Below are positions 46,305-58,900 of a DNA stretch of 64,000 nucleotides, in pieces. Numbering within the stretch: the stretch's first letter is position 1; every line of letters starts with the position of its first letter. The stretch is from assembly GCA_030144725.1 (NCBI GenBank), contig JASKMD010000024.1:7395932-7459931 (forward strand), given 5' to 3'. The translations under genes and the position numbers were made by a program. Under the pieces are notes generated by a model. That model searched no databases. It had not been told where the DNA came from and saw nothing but the letters and a program-made list of their open reading frames with translations. This stretch comes from Haematococcus lacustris. Its lineage: Eukaryota > Chlorophyta > Chlorophyceae > Chlamydomonadales > Haematococcaceae.

Positions 46305-48088
46305 ATCAACCCGCAGGTACTGTGAGTGCGAATTGTGACCGCACCGTGAGCACTATGCTTTACTCATGTCGCGATGTTCAATGCAAATATACACTTGTGC
46401 CTAGACCTAGCCTTGCCTCGGCGCCTAACACCACAATGACAGGCAGCTTGCCGAGTTCATTCAGGTGGAAAATATAAGATCAGGATTAGGGAAATCATAA
46501 ATGGATTGACAGCGGTAAACATTGACGTAGTGCAAGGCAGAGTCTCTACACAGCAGCAGCCTGCGCCCATCTCAACAGCAATCAATCCTCTCGGTAAAAT
46601 GTCTACCGAACCTGTGGACATTTTGTCACGGAGTTAAACGCGGGCTTGAGCAGATACTGCCTCCACGTCTCGCGCCTCTCATGCCTACACCTTATACGTT
46701 GCACGTGTCACACCGCACGCGTGAACGTCTTATCACGTCTGACGGCTCACTTCAGGTCCTACCTCACGTCTGAATGATATCCCAACACTCCCGTTGACTT
46801 CAGGTTACTTACATGTGTATATCCCTGTGGCTTGCTATTGTACAAATGGCTTAGTTTAAAAACAAATGTGATACAACGGCATGCTGGCCTGCAACTCCGG
46901 TCTTCACCATCATCCACGACAAGCAGTGCCGGGAGCAGTTGCTCGGGCCTGCGCTTCCGATGTACTCACACTGCCACACCTCGGCACTTCCACACCTCGG
47001 CACTACCACACCTCGGCGTTCCTCTCACCCTCCATCACTGACATCCGCTATAATCACACGACCCACAAACATTAGTATCTCACCTACTCACACATGTAAG
47101 CACCCCACCATGACCTTGTGCTGCAGTGCTCTAAACGTGACTAGTCCACTTACTGTACAAGCATCATCATCATCTCGCCCATGACAGCCTCGATGACCTC
47201 ATTTCAAATTCCACACTCCACACAGCATGCACCCAGCTCTGCGGAGGCTGAGCCATTGTGAGGCTGCTCACTCTCACCTCACTAGCAGCCTCACATCTCA
47301 CCACCGCAAGCCAGCTTGCCCGCTCAATAGTCAGAACGAGGGCGGCACCCTTGCAACATAGAATACTGCCCGCTCCCTCTCCACAACCCACAATGCCCAG
47401 GGAGTCGAGCCCTGCCCTTGGCACCCTCCACACTGGCGACAAGTGCTGCTCCCCTCTCCCTCACCCTCGCCCTCCCTCACCTCAACTGCCCTTCATCTCT
47501 CACCTTGCCGCCCCGCGACTGATGTGTGTGTGCCTCAACACTGGTGAACATCAACACCGACACCCCTCCTGCCACTAGTGTACATGGTCCCACCCCCTCC
47601 TAGCCTCCGGCCTCAGGGCCTCTGCCCAGGCTACCCAACAGCACGCCTGGTCCTTGCCAACCGCTCGCTACATGTCTGCCTACGCCAGGCCAGGCAAGGC
47701 CAGGGCCCCTTCCCTTCACCCTCACCTTCCGAGCTCTCATAAGCACAGCCCGGACATCCTCATCCTTACAAGATTGGAACCCAACCCAAGAGCAACAACC
47801 CTAGCGCTCACGGCACCCCTGACAACTCGAGTGGATCCTCCTCCTCCTCATGCCCCAGCCCCCGGCCCCACTGCTGGCCAGCGCCACGCTGGAGCAGCCC
47901 CTTGCGTTGCCCGCTGCTTGCAGTGTTGCACCAGGGACCTCCCAGCTCCTTGTAAGGAGGCACATCGCCTAGGCTAACTCCTCACACCTCCTGTCACACG
48001 TTGGCTGTTATGCAGGCCTGGTGTGGTGTGGTGTGGGGCGGGGTACCCCCACCTCCTTAGAAGCACGGCTTCTCTCCCAGCCTGGGGC
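46305..48088. other. Intergenic region between kinase and plastid-protein genes
   Basis: The two minus-strand genes leave about 1.8 kb: the kinase promoter side (46305-46800, lower GC) and C-rich DNA at 46900-48000 with short cacacctcggcac repeats near 46974-47015. No gene is supported. Confidence 0.4.
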
Positions 48089-51000
48089 TTAGGCACTGTC
48101 ACCAGGCGGTGTGGGTGCTTGGGGCCTGGGGCTGCTGCCTGGCCTCGTTGGCCCTGCCCCTGGCCCGGCCTGAGGCCCCTGGCGGCCCCCCTGCCCTGGT
48201 GAGCGCAGCGGCCCAGGGGCGCTGTGTGGGTCCAGGCTGCTGACGGCCTGTGCCTGGCCTGCAGGGGGCCCAGGGGGGTGGTCAGGGGTGGGGCAGCCCT
48301 CTGCAGAGCCGTCGCCCAGGATGTCCACGCAGGCAGGGGGGTGGCTGGGAGGGTGGGTGGGGGCCTGCAGCAGTGTGATGGGCAGTGTGATGAGCAGTGT
48401 GATGGGCAGTGTGATGGGCAGGGGCACCAGGTCAAGAGGGACTAGGTCAAGAGCGAGGGTAGTGACTGCAGGGCAGGATTGTAGCACAGGGTAGGACAGG
48501 TAGAGGGCCAGTCAATGCAAGGGGAAATGCAACCCAGCCACACACCTGCTGGGCAGGTGGGCTGCAGAGGGCAGGGCAGGGAGCAGCAGAGAGGACCAGA
48601 GGGCAGGGCAGAGCAGGGAATGGGAGGGGAGAGAGTGGTGGGGCAGATGGCAGGCAGTCACTGCTGGGCTGAGCCTGGCAGCCAGGGAGGCATGGAAGGG
48701 TGGAGGTTGGGAAGGCGAGGCGAGGCAGGGCAGGGCAGGGTTGGGGCAGCAGGCAGACTGTACAGGTGAGGGTGAGGAGAGGCCCAGAGGAAGGAGAGCA
48801 TGGCATGGCCACACCCACAGCCGAAGATGGTAGGAAAACCCTAGTACAATAACCCTAGTAGATGGAAAATAACCAAAGCAGCAGTAGCTGGAGCAGCGGA
48901 ACTGTACAGGCAGCTCACCTGGTGGGGGACCACACTGGCTGCTGGCCCTGGAGCCGCCAGAGCTGCTGGCTGTGGCAGCCTGGGCGCGGGGCCTGGTCCT
49001 CCTGCCCCACTGGGCTGCTGCTGCTGGGGGGGCAGGTCACCAGGGGCAAGGGTCTGCAGAGGGTGGGGCAGCTGGGCAGCCCCTGGCTGACCGCTGGTGT
49101 CCGCCAGGCCAGCTGGCACCAACATGTTGGCGGCAGCGCTTGGCGGCTTGGACGCGGAAGGTGGGGCAGGTGGGGCAGCCCCTCCCCTGCTGCTGGGCTT
49201 GGTCGCAGGGGGGGAGGGTGGGGATGCGGTGGGGGAGGTGGCAGCAGCAGAGGACGCAGTGGGGTGGGGGGGGGGGCGGGGGAGGGGTTGGGGGAGGGAG
49301 AAGGGGAAGGGGAAGGGGAAGGGGAGCGAGGTGGGCTCTGGCGAGCAACTGCTGAGATGAGCTCAGGGTGTGAGACGGCGATGTCTGGGTGCAGACTGCC
49401 ATCCTCACCCAGCAGCTCTGGGTGGATGAACACCTGCACAACCACCCCAACCACCCAGTCACACCACATCACAACTCAGGTCACACCTGATCACACCACA
49501 TGTCACACCCCGCTCATGCCATCACACCCAATTGCACACAAGGAGCCAGGTCACACAGGGTCACACCTTGCGCTGAAGGGGTGGCAGCTCCTCATCTTTC
49601 ATGGGCTCCATTTGCAGGGCATTCTGGAGGGAGGCCTGCAGGGCAGGGATGGCCACACTCTCAGCAAACAGGCCGCCAGACAAGCCTCCCCCTCCCCCTC
49701 CTCTTCGTGGTGCTGGCTTAGGGACCACCCCACCCCACCCCACCCCACCCCACCATATGCATGCTCCCTCTCCCTCTCCCAGCCCTGGCACACTTAGCAC
49801 AGCCCCCTTTCCCGCCACACACTGCCAGATAGGCAGGTGGCTGAGCTGACGCCCAGCCGCCACCGGCCTCAGCTGACCCCCCTTTGCCTGCGGCCTACTG
49901 GGCAGGCAGGGTCCCAGTAGGCCACAGGCAAAGGGCTGCAGCAAGTAGGCTGCGGCTCACTGGGCAGGCAGGGACCCAGGGTATCCACCCCCTCCGCCCC
50001 TCCCTGCTGCTCACTCACATGCAGGGTCTCCCGCAGCAGCAGGGAGTTCTCCTGCTCTACGCAGGTCAGCTCCTGGATGAACTCACGGCTCAGCTGCACT
50101 CGGATGTCCTGTGAGTACACATCACACCCACACAAGGTAGTTGGGAGGTGGTTGGGAGGTGGTTAGGAGGTAGCTTGTGCCCAGTGGTGGGTGGTGGTGC
50201 CCAGGGCAGGCGAGTGGAGGGCTGCCCGACTTAGTGGGGCGCCGGGGGCAGGTAGAGACAGGATCAAGGGGACGCTCTGACCCTCCCCTTCCCCCCATTC
50301 GGGGTTCAGAGCAGGTCAGGCAAAGCAGTCGATAGGGAAGTAACTTAGTACGGTGGGAGAGTGTAGTAGTGCAGCAGCGCAGTCATCACCAGCAGCAGCA
50401 GCAGCACGTGGCCGTGTTTGAGCAGTGGCGCAGAGAAGGGTGGAGGGTGGGAGGGGAGGGGCACCACTGACCATGATGCGCTGGGCCAGGGCCCTAGGCT
50501 CAACACCAATGGTGGTGGCATTGCGGAACAGCTCTTGGGTCACCTGCAGGACCCGGGGGCAGCCAGTCACAGCAGAGGCAGGTCGAGCACCCACAGCGAC
50601 CCATAGCCAGCACACGCCCTCCCTGACAGCCTACCCCTAGCCTACCCCTACCCCTAGCCCTTCCTCGAGGCCTCCAATTGAGGGCCACCTTTAGGGCCTA
50701 CCCTTACCTCTACCCCTACCTCTACCTTTCCCCTACCCTTACCTCTGCCCCTTCCCCTAACCCTACCCTTACCTCTGCTTCTACCCCTACCCTTACCTCT
50801 GCTTCTACCTCTACCCCTACCTCTCCCCCTTCCCCTACCCTTCCCCCTTCCCCTACCCTTACCTCTGCCCCTTCCCCTAACCCTACCCTTACCTCTGCTT
50901 CTACCCCTACCCCTACCCTTAGCGCCTAGGGGCTCGGGCCTACCCCTAGCCTCTTTCACCCCCACATCCTTGGCTGGCTCACACGTCACTCACATGCCCG

Positions 51001-52455
51001 ACCCGTGCTGTCTCCTCAGGCTTGGACATCATGGTGCGCAGGAACACCTCCCCGGACACCTCGTCCCAGTTGCCACTCAGGGGGATGGGGTGCTCCTGCA
51101 CCAGCACCCACCCCTGCCACACCTCAGGCCCCACACTACCACCAGCAGGGCTGCAGCCCCGCCCCGGGCTGACCCTGCATGGATGGCTGTATGGGGTGAA
51201 TGGGACATGGACCATGACTTGTTCAGGCTGAGATGAGTATGTGTGTTGACATAACGCTGACAGGCAAACGACGGTCATGTTCAGGCTGGTGATGGTGATG
51301 ACCCCCCTGTAAGAACAGCATCACCCACTCTGCCTTCCCTTCCTTGGCTTGGCTTGGCAGATGTGCCTTCCCAGTGTTAGCCTGGGTCAAGCCAATCATG
51401 CTGCTCCATGCTTCAGCTTGCTCAGCCTGTCCTCTACTGCTGACCTTGGTCATTGTCAGTCTGCCCTGCCCTGCCCTTGCCCTGCCCCTGGTCTCATTTG
51501 CACTGCCTGGCCTGCAAGCTCCCCTACCTTGAGGTACAGGAAGAGCCACTGATACATGCTAGGGTTCAGCTCTTGCAAGTACACGAGCAGCGTACGAGCA
51601 GCTCTGGCGGGGAGGAACAGTGAGCAGGACAGCAGCGAGCAGGGTAGGAAGGGGTGAGGCAGGCCAAGAGGTGCCACTTCACAGGTATGTCACATCAGTC
51701 ACTAGATGCCTAACAAACAGCTGGGTGAATGAGGTTGCTCAGTGACTAGTCTGTCCGGCTGACCTGGTCAGACCAGTAGATCATTTTTTAGATATGACAG
51801 CAAGAATTCTCAGCAAGCCACATGCAAACTCCCCAAAGTCGCAACCTCTTGACCTGCTGACCTAATGTGTGATGTGTTGTCGCTTGATTGAGTACTGCTG
51901 GACCCCTGGTTGGCCAATAAGCATGCTTGCTGAGACATGGGTGGCGCCGGTCATTGGACAGAACGCCGTGCGTGTTGTAGGTTGTACAGCGCTGTGTGGT
52001 TTAGTTTGTGCGGGCGTGTGCTACGTTGCTGACCTTTCTGTCAAGAGCCCAATGAGCCTGCGTGCAAGGCAGCGCGATTTTGTGCTGAGTCACAGTTCAA
52101 CATTTGAGTCGAGCCGAGCAGCTTCTGTCGAGTGCGTCACTTGCCTGTCGCGGTTTCCATCCCTCAAGGGCGAGTCGTCCGGGCTGCGTAGGTGCGCTGG
52201 GCGGCCTCTGCGCCGATTGGCTGTGTTGAACGTAGTTTTCTTCACATTTGCCCTGAGCTGCTTGCTGTTGGCCATTTGTCGATCTCGTGCGCTGCTATGA
52301 CGGTCGAGTGCATCAGGAACAAGGGGCTGACGCATCTCTCGGTGCCTGTCATATGGGTCCGGCAGAGACTCGGGGGTGCCTGAGCGGGCCTGAGCTTGAA
52401 CTCGGACCAGGGAGCGGAGCGCCGAAGTACTGTGTGGCGCTCTGAGGTGAAGCAT
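48089..52455 (-). CDS. Probable plastid-targeted protein, family not recognised (8 exons)
   Basis: Exons: 52455-52145, 51603-51528, 51095-50994, 50543-50472, 50108-50019, 49635-49567, 49433-48919 and 48364-48089. The first uses a GC donor (CAG|GCAAGT), and phases fit throughout except inside the seventh. The N-terminus MLHLRAPHSTSALRSLVRVQ is rich in Ser, Arg and Ala without acids, like a chloroplast transit peptide. The core is ordered and helical: AARTLLVYLQELNPSMYQWL, EVSGEVFLRTMMSKPEET, VTQELFRNATTIGVEPRALA, QRIM, DIRVQLSREFIQELTCVEQE, then ELLGEDGSLHPDIAVSHPEL and a Pro/Ala-rich tail. It looks like a conserved algal/plant protein, but I cannot name it. Exon 7 has 515 nt, one short of frame, and carries an 11-G run at 49266-49276, a likely indel. 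Confidence 0.6.
50690..50930. repeat. Pyrimidine-rich imperfect CCCTAC/CCTCTG repeat
   Basis: Irregular units (cccctacccttacctctg, cttctacccctaccc) make about 240 bp of nearly pure pyrimidine on plus. It lies in the plastid-protein intron between exons 3 and 4. It resembles degenerate telomere-like DNA but lacks regular ccctaaa. Confidence 0.75.
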
Positions 52456-52527
52456 TTTTACTGATACTGCGGCAATGGTTGTCAGCAAGCCACGCGTCAA
52501 ACTTCCCAAAGTCACAACCTCCTACAC
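51814..52527. repeat. Pair of 38-bp direct repeats flanking the first plastid-protein exon
   Basis: cagcaagccacatgcaaact followed by ccccaaagtcgcaacctc (51814-51851) recurs with five or six changes at 52490-52527. The interval holds exon 1 and its upstream sequence. This could be an old element boundary, a solo repeat pair, or a duplication during retroposition. Confidence 0.7.
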
Positions 52528-52984
52528 ATGTGATTTTCATTTATGGTAGCTATGGTACTCCCATCTTCTTCTTTGGGTAGTGTAAAGCTTTGTCACACAC
52601 GTCTCCACACATGTCACTGTCAATACATGTCCAGACAATTCTCGCGAGACGATCGATCGATAAAGGTCACACCGGCCATTGGCCTGATGAATCCTGGTGT
52701 TTTAGAGTTTTACAGGGACTGCTGCGCAGGGAGGTGCAGCTCACTAGCGCGAGGCTAGCGGGCTGCTCGGGCTAATGTGCGCCTGTGCCGGGGCGTCAGT
52801 CTGGGTGTCAGTCTGTTTCTGATGGACGGCAAGGGCAAGGGCAAGGGCTGAGGTCAAACAATGATGGTCTCTTGTTTGTCCTGTATTTTCTTGCATGTAA
52901 CCTTATTCCTCAAAACATACACAGGTCTGCACGGGCTGCAGAGGGAACACATTGTCAAACAGGCAGTACAACCGTCAACTAAAA

Positions 52985-55900
52985 ATGCTGAAAACACGGT
53001 CATTTGTAAGGCCATGCTTCAGCATGATGTTGGCCTGGGTCTGCTGCGCTGTTTTAGCGACACACGCGTGTGCTGCCGTTGTGTCAACCTCCCCTGACAA
53101 GACCGAAGCGCAGTGGCGCGCCAAATGCGACACCCCTGAGCTGCTATGGCTTAAGAAGTACATGCGTTGGGCCAAGCAGGAGCGCAGCAAAGGCATCCCA
53201 GAAGCTGGGGTGAAGTATTTGGTTTGGAATTGCGAGCTTCCCCCTGGTGGGTCCTATTGCCACCGGTGACTGCTTTTACGACAAGCTGCTAACTGCTACT
53301 ACGTGTGTTGATAGCCTAGGTGTTTGATTAGCTAGCTTGGGACACATTGCCATCGCACACCGCACTCCCAAAGGGCACTCCCAAAGGGCACTCCGACAAC
53401 AACAGCGTATAGCTTGCACCCAGCACCCAACGACCTGTAGTCCAGCGGCTGGTCAGAGCGCAGTTATGTCAGTTTCCAAGTGCTTCCACACAGAGCCCCT
53501 GTGGACCTATCCTGTGGACCTGTGCATGCCAATGGGTTGTGGTCCATGCTGATGCAGGCAAGAAGCTCCCTCATGTGTTTTGCCATGGCCTGGCTGACAG
53601 GGTGAGTGGGCTCCACATGATTGCAGTGACGGCCTGCAGGAAGCAGGAAGCTGTGTCTATGGAAGCCACATGGAGCATGGCTGGGCCTGGTCCATGTCTT
53701 TGCATATATGTTTGCATGAGCACACTCAGGCATGGGTTTGAATCCCAGAGCAGGTGCCAGATCTCAGGGCCATGGGGCCCAGCAGGTCTATAGGGGTTCC
53801 CCATCTAATTGAATGGATGCATTGTATGGGTGCATGCGATGAACAAAACAGTCTATAGTGGAAGACCTATACACCTACACACAGAACACTCTGGGCAGCA
53901 AGCAAACAGAGCAGCAGCCAGCTACATCAACCACTGTGGCTAAGCTCCAATGAACAACTGCAACACATGCATATGTCAGCGCAAAGAGTGATGGGTCCCT
54001 GGCTTCTTCAAGCAGCATTGCGATTTGTGGGTGGTGTGGGTGTGGGTGTGGATGGGTGGGTGCGTGGGTGGGTGTGTGGGTGTGTAAACCATAGCTTTGT
54101 GTGGCCACCATCATGAGCAATGGGCAACCTCGCCCCAGCATTTCTGGTCCTTGTCCTGCAGTTGCGTGGTATCCTTATGGCGCTGCGCATAGCTGTAGCC
54201 ACGGGGCGCCTGTTGCTGGTACATCAGACAACCCCTGCCGCATTGCAACACTTCCTTGTGAGTCGCTCTGGCTGGCTGGCAAGACCTGGGCAGCAGGTGG
54301 CCCGGGAGGCAGAGTGGGTTTGCATCACCGCAGTGACGGCCAGGGGCCGCCTAGGAGGCAGCGAGCTAGCAAGGGGAGTTATGCAAGCATGGGGACCATG
54401 GCCAGGGAGTGAGGGTGAGTCCACATCACCGTGGAGAGCCAGGGAGGCGGCTAGATAGCAGGGCGGAGGGTAGGGCTCAATTACTAGGTAGAGTGGGTCT
54501 GCATCACCGCAATGGAGGCCAGGGGGAGCCAGGGAGACAACTAGCTAGCAGGGCGGAGGGTAGGGCTCCAAAAATCAAAGGTAGCTGGACATGGGTTCTG
54601 ACATTTGGGTGGCGTGTTGATGTTTGGTCAGGGGCACCCTGGCCACCTCTTGGGGCTCCCCTTGCCTTGTCTGACAGCGAGCTAGCCCAGCTTTCCTAAA
54701 CCATGGCCCTCATGGCCGACCCTTGCCCAGCCCAGTGCTGACTTCACTGCCCAGGTGCCTCACCTCATAGACTGGGGGGTACGGGCTGAGGAGCTGCCTG
54801 ACCTGCAGCAGCGTGTCATGCACACCACTAACACAAGGTGAGAGCGTTGCCAGGGTATGAGTAAAGGCGCATATCCCGTCGCAGCAATAAGCAGCAACCA
54901 GGCGGCCAGTACCCCTCTTCCAGGCCACCCTCACCCTAGGATGTGCGCCCCATCATGACCTCTACCACCGTCACCTCCCATTGCCTCCACCACCTCTTTG
55001 ATCAATTCCCATCCCATCCCACCCTGTCAGCGTTGCTTCAACACATGCTCCTCTTAGCCTAAACATGTCGTGGTTCATGCTCGCTTCATGCGGTCTTACA
55101 GCCTCGCCTCGCAGTCTTACAGCACCTTGGCTCTCAACCTTGAGCATTCATTGCAGTCGAACACACTAGTTGTGAATCACTACAAAACGGTGTTTTTGCC
55201 TGTGTGGAGTTCCCATCGCATGTGTATGCCATGGCCTAGACATGGCATACACATGGTCACGGTCGCCTACCACCTACATCATTACCTGACCCCTGTGACA
55301 GGGCATGCGTAGAGTTGGCATGACAAAACATGCACTAAGCGTAAGCTGATGACAGCTTCAAATGGGGGGGGCTTGCTGCTGCTGGGCCTTGGGTGGCTTG
55401 TCTCGCAGCCGCTTGTAGCCCAAGCCAGGGTACTCCTTGCCCTTGGCTGGCAGCGCTCCCTGTCTGGCCAGTAGCACAGCTCCAGCGGCCGCCACCTGCT
55501 CTCCCCAATGCGCTGCATGTTCAGGGCCGCATTGCAGTCCCTGTCCAGCCACCTGCCTGGCTGTGGTGCTGGCTTGGCCTTGGCAGCCTTGCCTTTGCCC
55601 TGTGTGGGCTCAGCTGCCTCTGGCTCCCACATGCTTCCACACAGAGCCCCTGTGGACCTTTCCTGTGGACCTGTGCATGCCAATGGGTTGTGGTCCTTGC
55701 TGATGCAGCTCACAGTCTTACAGTGTAGCCTGCTACATCTCACATCACATGTGTGACATGACATCACATGAGTCTTGTTTCACAGCTTTCCCTGCCACAC
55801 AGCTCTGCCACAAAGTCTGTGTAGAGCTGCCGGCAGAGTGGGCATGTACTGAGTGGTCATGGATGTACCTGCGGCAGGGTGTGCGACGGCTCTGTGCCCT

Positions 55901-58900
55901 ATGTGTGGGACAACTACTCATGCGCCCTCTACACCATGTCAGTAGCGCTGGAGCAGGAGGGGCAGGCCACATGTGAATTTCGTGAATCACGTGACGTGAT
56001 GCAGCACACGGCAACAGCAGCGGCAGCAGCAGCAGTGGCGGCAGCAGCAGCAGTAGGCGGGAGCAGCAGCAGTGGGCAGCAGCAGTTGTAAGTGGCAGCC
56101 GCAGCAGTGGGTGGCAGTGGCAGCAGCAGCAGTGGGCGGGAGCAGCAGAGGCAGTGGGTAGACCCAGCAGGTCTTGAACTGCAGACGGTGGCTGCAGCAT
56201 TCTCAGCCGTTACACGTACAGACAGTCTCAGCACCTTGGCTCTCAACCTTGAGCATTCATTGCAGTCGCGATGGCATGGCGATGGCACTCCCAAAGGGCA
56301 CTCCCAAAGGGCACTCCGACAACAACAGCACAGCAGCATAGCATCATAGCAGAATAGCAGCATAGCAGCTTGCCCCAGCATGAACGCATGAGTCAGCCAC
56401 AGACAGTCTCAGCAGCAGCGGCCGTGACAGCAGCAGGGCGAGTGCTGGGCAGGGTCCTTGGCCAGGCACTGCCTACTGCTGTGTGTGCAGGATTGCTAAT
56501 GGCTCCATCCACAACCTGACCACCCAGTTCCTGTTTGTGGAGATGAACGGTGCGCTGCCCTCACTATCACCTCACTGCCACCTCACTGCCGCCCTGCATG
56601 CTGCCTGTGCCCTGCCCCTGCTTCTGCTATGATGTCATATATGTCATATTTGACTCTAGCATCAATTCATTTTCCACGACTCGTGTGTGCTTGTAGCCAA
56701 TATACCGCCAACCCTTTTGCGCCCTCCAGCCGCGACAAATAGTCAGCAGCTCTGCTCGTATTCCGCGAGTTTTCCGCAACTTGAAAGTGTGGCTTGCAAG
56801 GTTGCAAGTCAAATGCCTTCACTTTTGCAACTTGTGCGGTCGCACCTCGGCATTGCGATTGAACGCGGTGGCGTAGTTGACAAGAGGCCAGGCTGGCATG
56901 TATGTTTACAACTGCCAGACTGGCATGCAAACTAGGAGCTTCGGACAAGCTACGCTAGTTGAATTGGGCGTGGAGGACGCTTCGTTGCAGATTTTTACAG
57001 CTTTACATTAAAGACCCGCCGTCGACCACGCTTTTGTGCTGTTGACGGGCTGCGGGATACCGTGTTGTACAATTGATGGCCCGCGGACCTCAGATACACC
57101 AGATGATCGCCTCTACCTCGCTCATTACGCGAAACTAGTGGACTCGTCCTCGTCTCCGCGACCATACACACCTCAACTGCGCCTCGGTGTGTATGTCCGC
57201 ATCGTCTCGGACTCGTCCATTACGATCGCTCACCGTACTATCTCGTTTGATTCGCGAGGCCCCGAAAATCTCTTTCTCGACCTTAAAACAACATTGTTTA
57301 CTTTTCCCCGATGCAAAAATGCCAGCAAAACACAGTTTTGCGGATGTGGGTGTGTCTATAAATATTCTACACAGCCACCCCTTGCACAACATGTCACTTC
57401 TCCGTGGTTTACACACTTCTTCCACAGGTCACCAAGTCAAGCCACCCAGTCACCAAGTCAAAGGCACTGTGCAAGGGTATTGTCATCATCTGGACTTTGC
57501 ACTAGATAGGGCACTGAACCTTCCGAACACCCATACGTGCATGCCCTAGCAGTCACCCATGCCGCAGACTTGGTCAAGGCAAGCACCCCAATAGCTGACT
57601 TGGTGCGGCCAGCCTCCCAATCTGCTGCCCTAGCTTGGCCAGCTACCCTGGCAGCTGACCTGGTGCGGCCAGCCACCCCGACTGTTGCCCCAGCCTGGCC
57701 AACTACCCCAAGAGTTGGGTACAGTCACTGTTCACCAAGTCACCGACTAAACTTTACACTAGATAGGGCACTGAACCTCCTACATGAAGTCATGGTGTTC
57801 CTGTGGCTGCTTGCAGTGCCGGCATATTTCTTTACCCTCCTCTGAACACTCAAACCTGCGTGCCCTAGCAGTCACCCATGCCGCAGCCTTGGCCAAGGCT
57901 AGCACCCTAGTAGCTGACTTGGTGCGGCCAGCCTCCCGAGCCTATCCCCACGCTTCTCGACAGCCGCAACTTTACTATCAATAGCCCTTGGTTGGAGCAT
58001 TTCATCGTGTGGGTCAACCTAGCGTAGCAAATTTACGGCTGCGGCGTCGGCACTGATGTTACGGACCACGAAGCGGTCTATCGCAACACCATTTATGCAG
58101 GTGATATAATTGTTTGACCACTTCACGGTTCAGTCAAACGTTACATTGTTTACTTGTTTGCGATTTCGCGAGGCCATTACCATTACATGTATGTTATGTA
58201 TGTTCAGAAACCTAGCAGCCATGACTCAGTAGATACCTGTCCTAAAACGAAAAAGGGCTACTGTTGTTATCTAAATTAATCCAAAGCTGAGGTCCAGGTT
58301 GATACATAATTCCCCAGCCATGACTCAGCAGCTGCTTTTCTCCGTGACATACACTCAGCGGCCAATACTCAGCGGCTGCCTGCACTGTGGCCTGCAGACA
58401 TCCCTACCGATCCCCGACCAGGTTTGGCTGACCTGCTGTCCAGTCCCCTGGCTGAGCATTGCGCCTTCACGGCCCTGTTTGCAGCTTCCCCTGCCACGAT
58501 CAAGGTGGGCAGCATGAGGTGCAGAGGCTGGGGAGTGGCGCAGCTAGGTGTGAGGCTGGCAGTGAGGCGTGTTGTAGTGGTTTGGTATGGTGTTGATCTA
58601 GGCGGTGGCATAGGAGGGGTTATGGCAGGCTGCCATGGGGGAGGCCACTGCAGCAGCGCCCCCTGGCAAGGCCTCCAACACAGAGCCTGCACTCACCAGC
58701 CCACGCCTGCAGCCATGGCAAACACCAGAGCGAACCAGGTCAGGTCAGGTTAGGTTAGGTCAGGTTAAAACATGTCAGAGGCAGGGTTGTGATAAGGAAT
58801 GGGGGAAGCTAAGGAATATACGGGCCTGGAGCCGTCAGGTTGTTCAGCTCTAGCTCAGTATTGCCAGGCGAGGGCTAGTAAGCATGATGGCTCAGTTGCC

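Noticed and set aside
53733..53755. tRNA T-arm/B-box
   Set aside because: Only the T-arm half matches a tRNA; recorded as a possible SINE scrap, not a tRNA gene.
54764..54802. Minus-strand micro-exon VRQLLSPYPPVYE as the 5' part of the plastid-protein gene
   Set aside because: The exon at 52455-52145 joins the next exon in phase with a proper start and transit-like peptide, so this micro-exon is not needed and lies in an opposite-strand intron.
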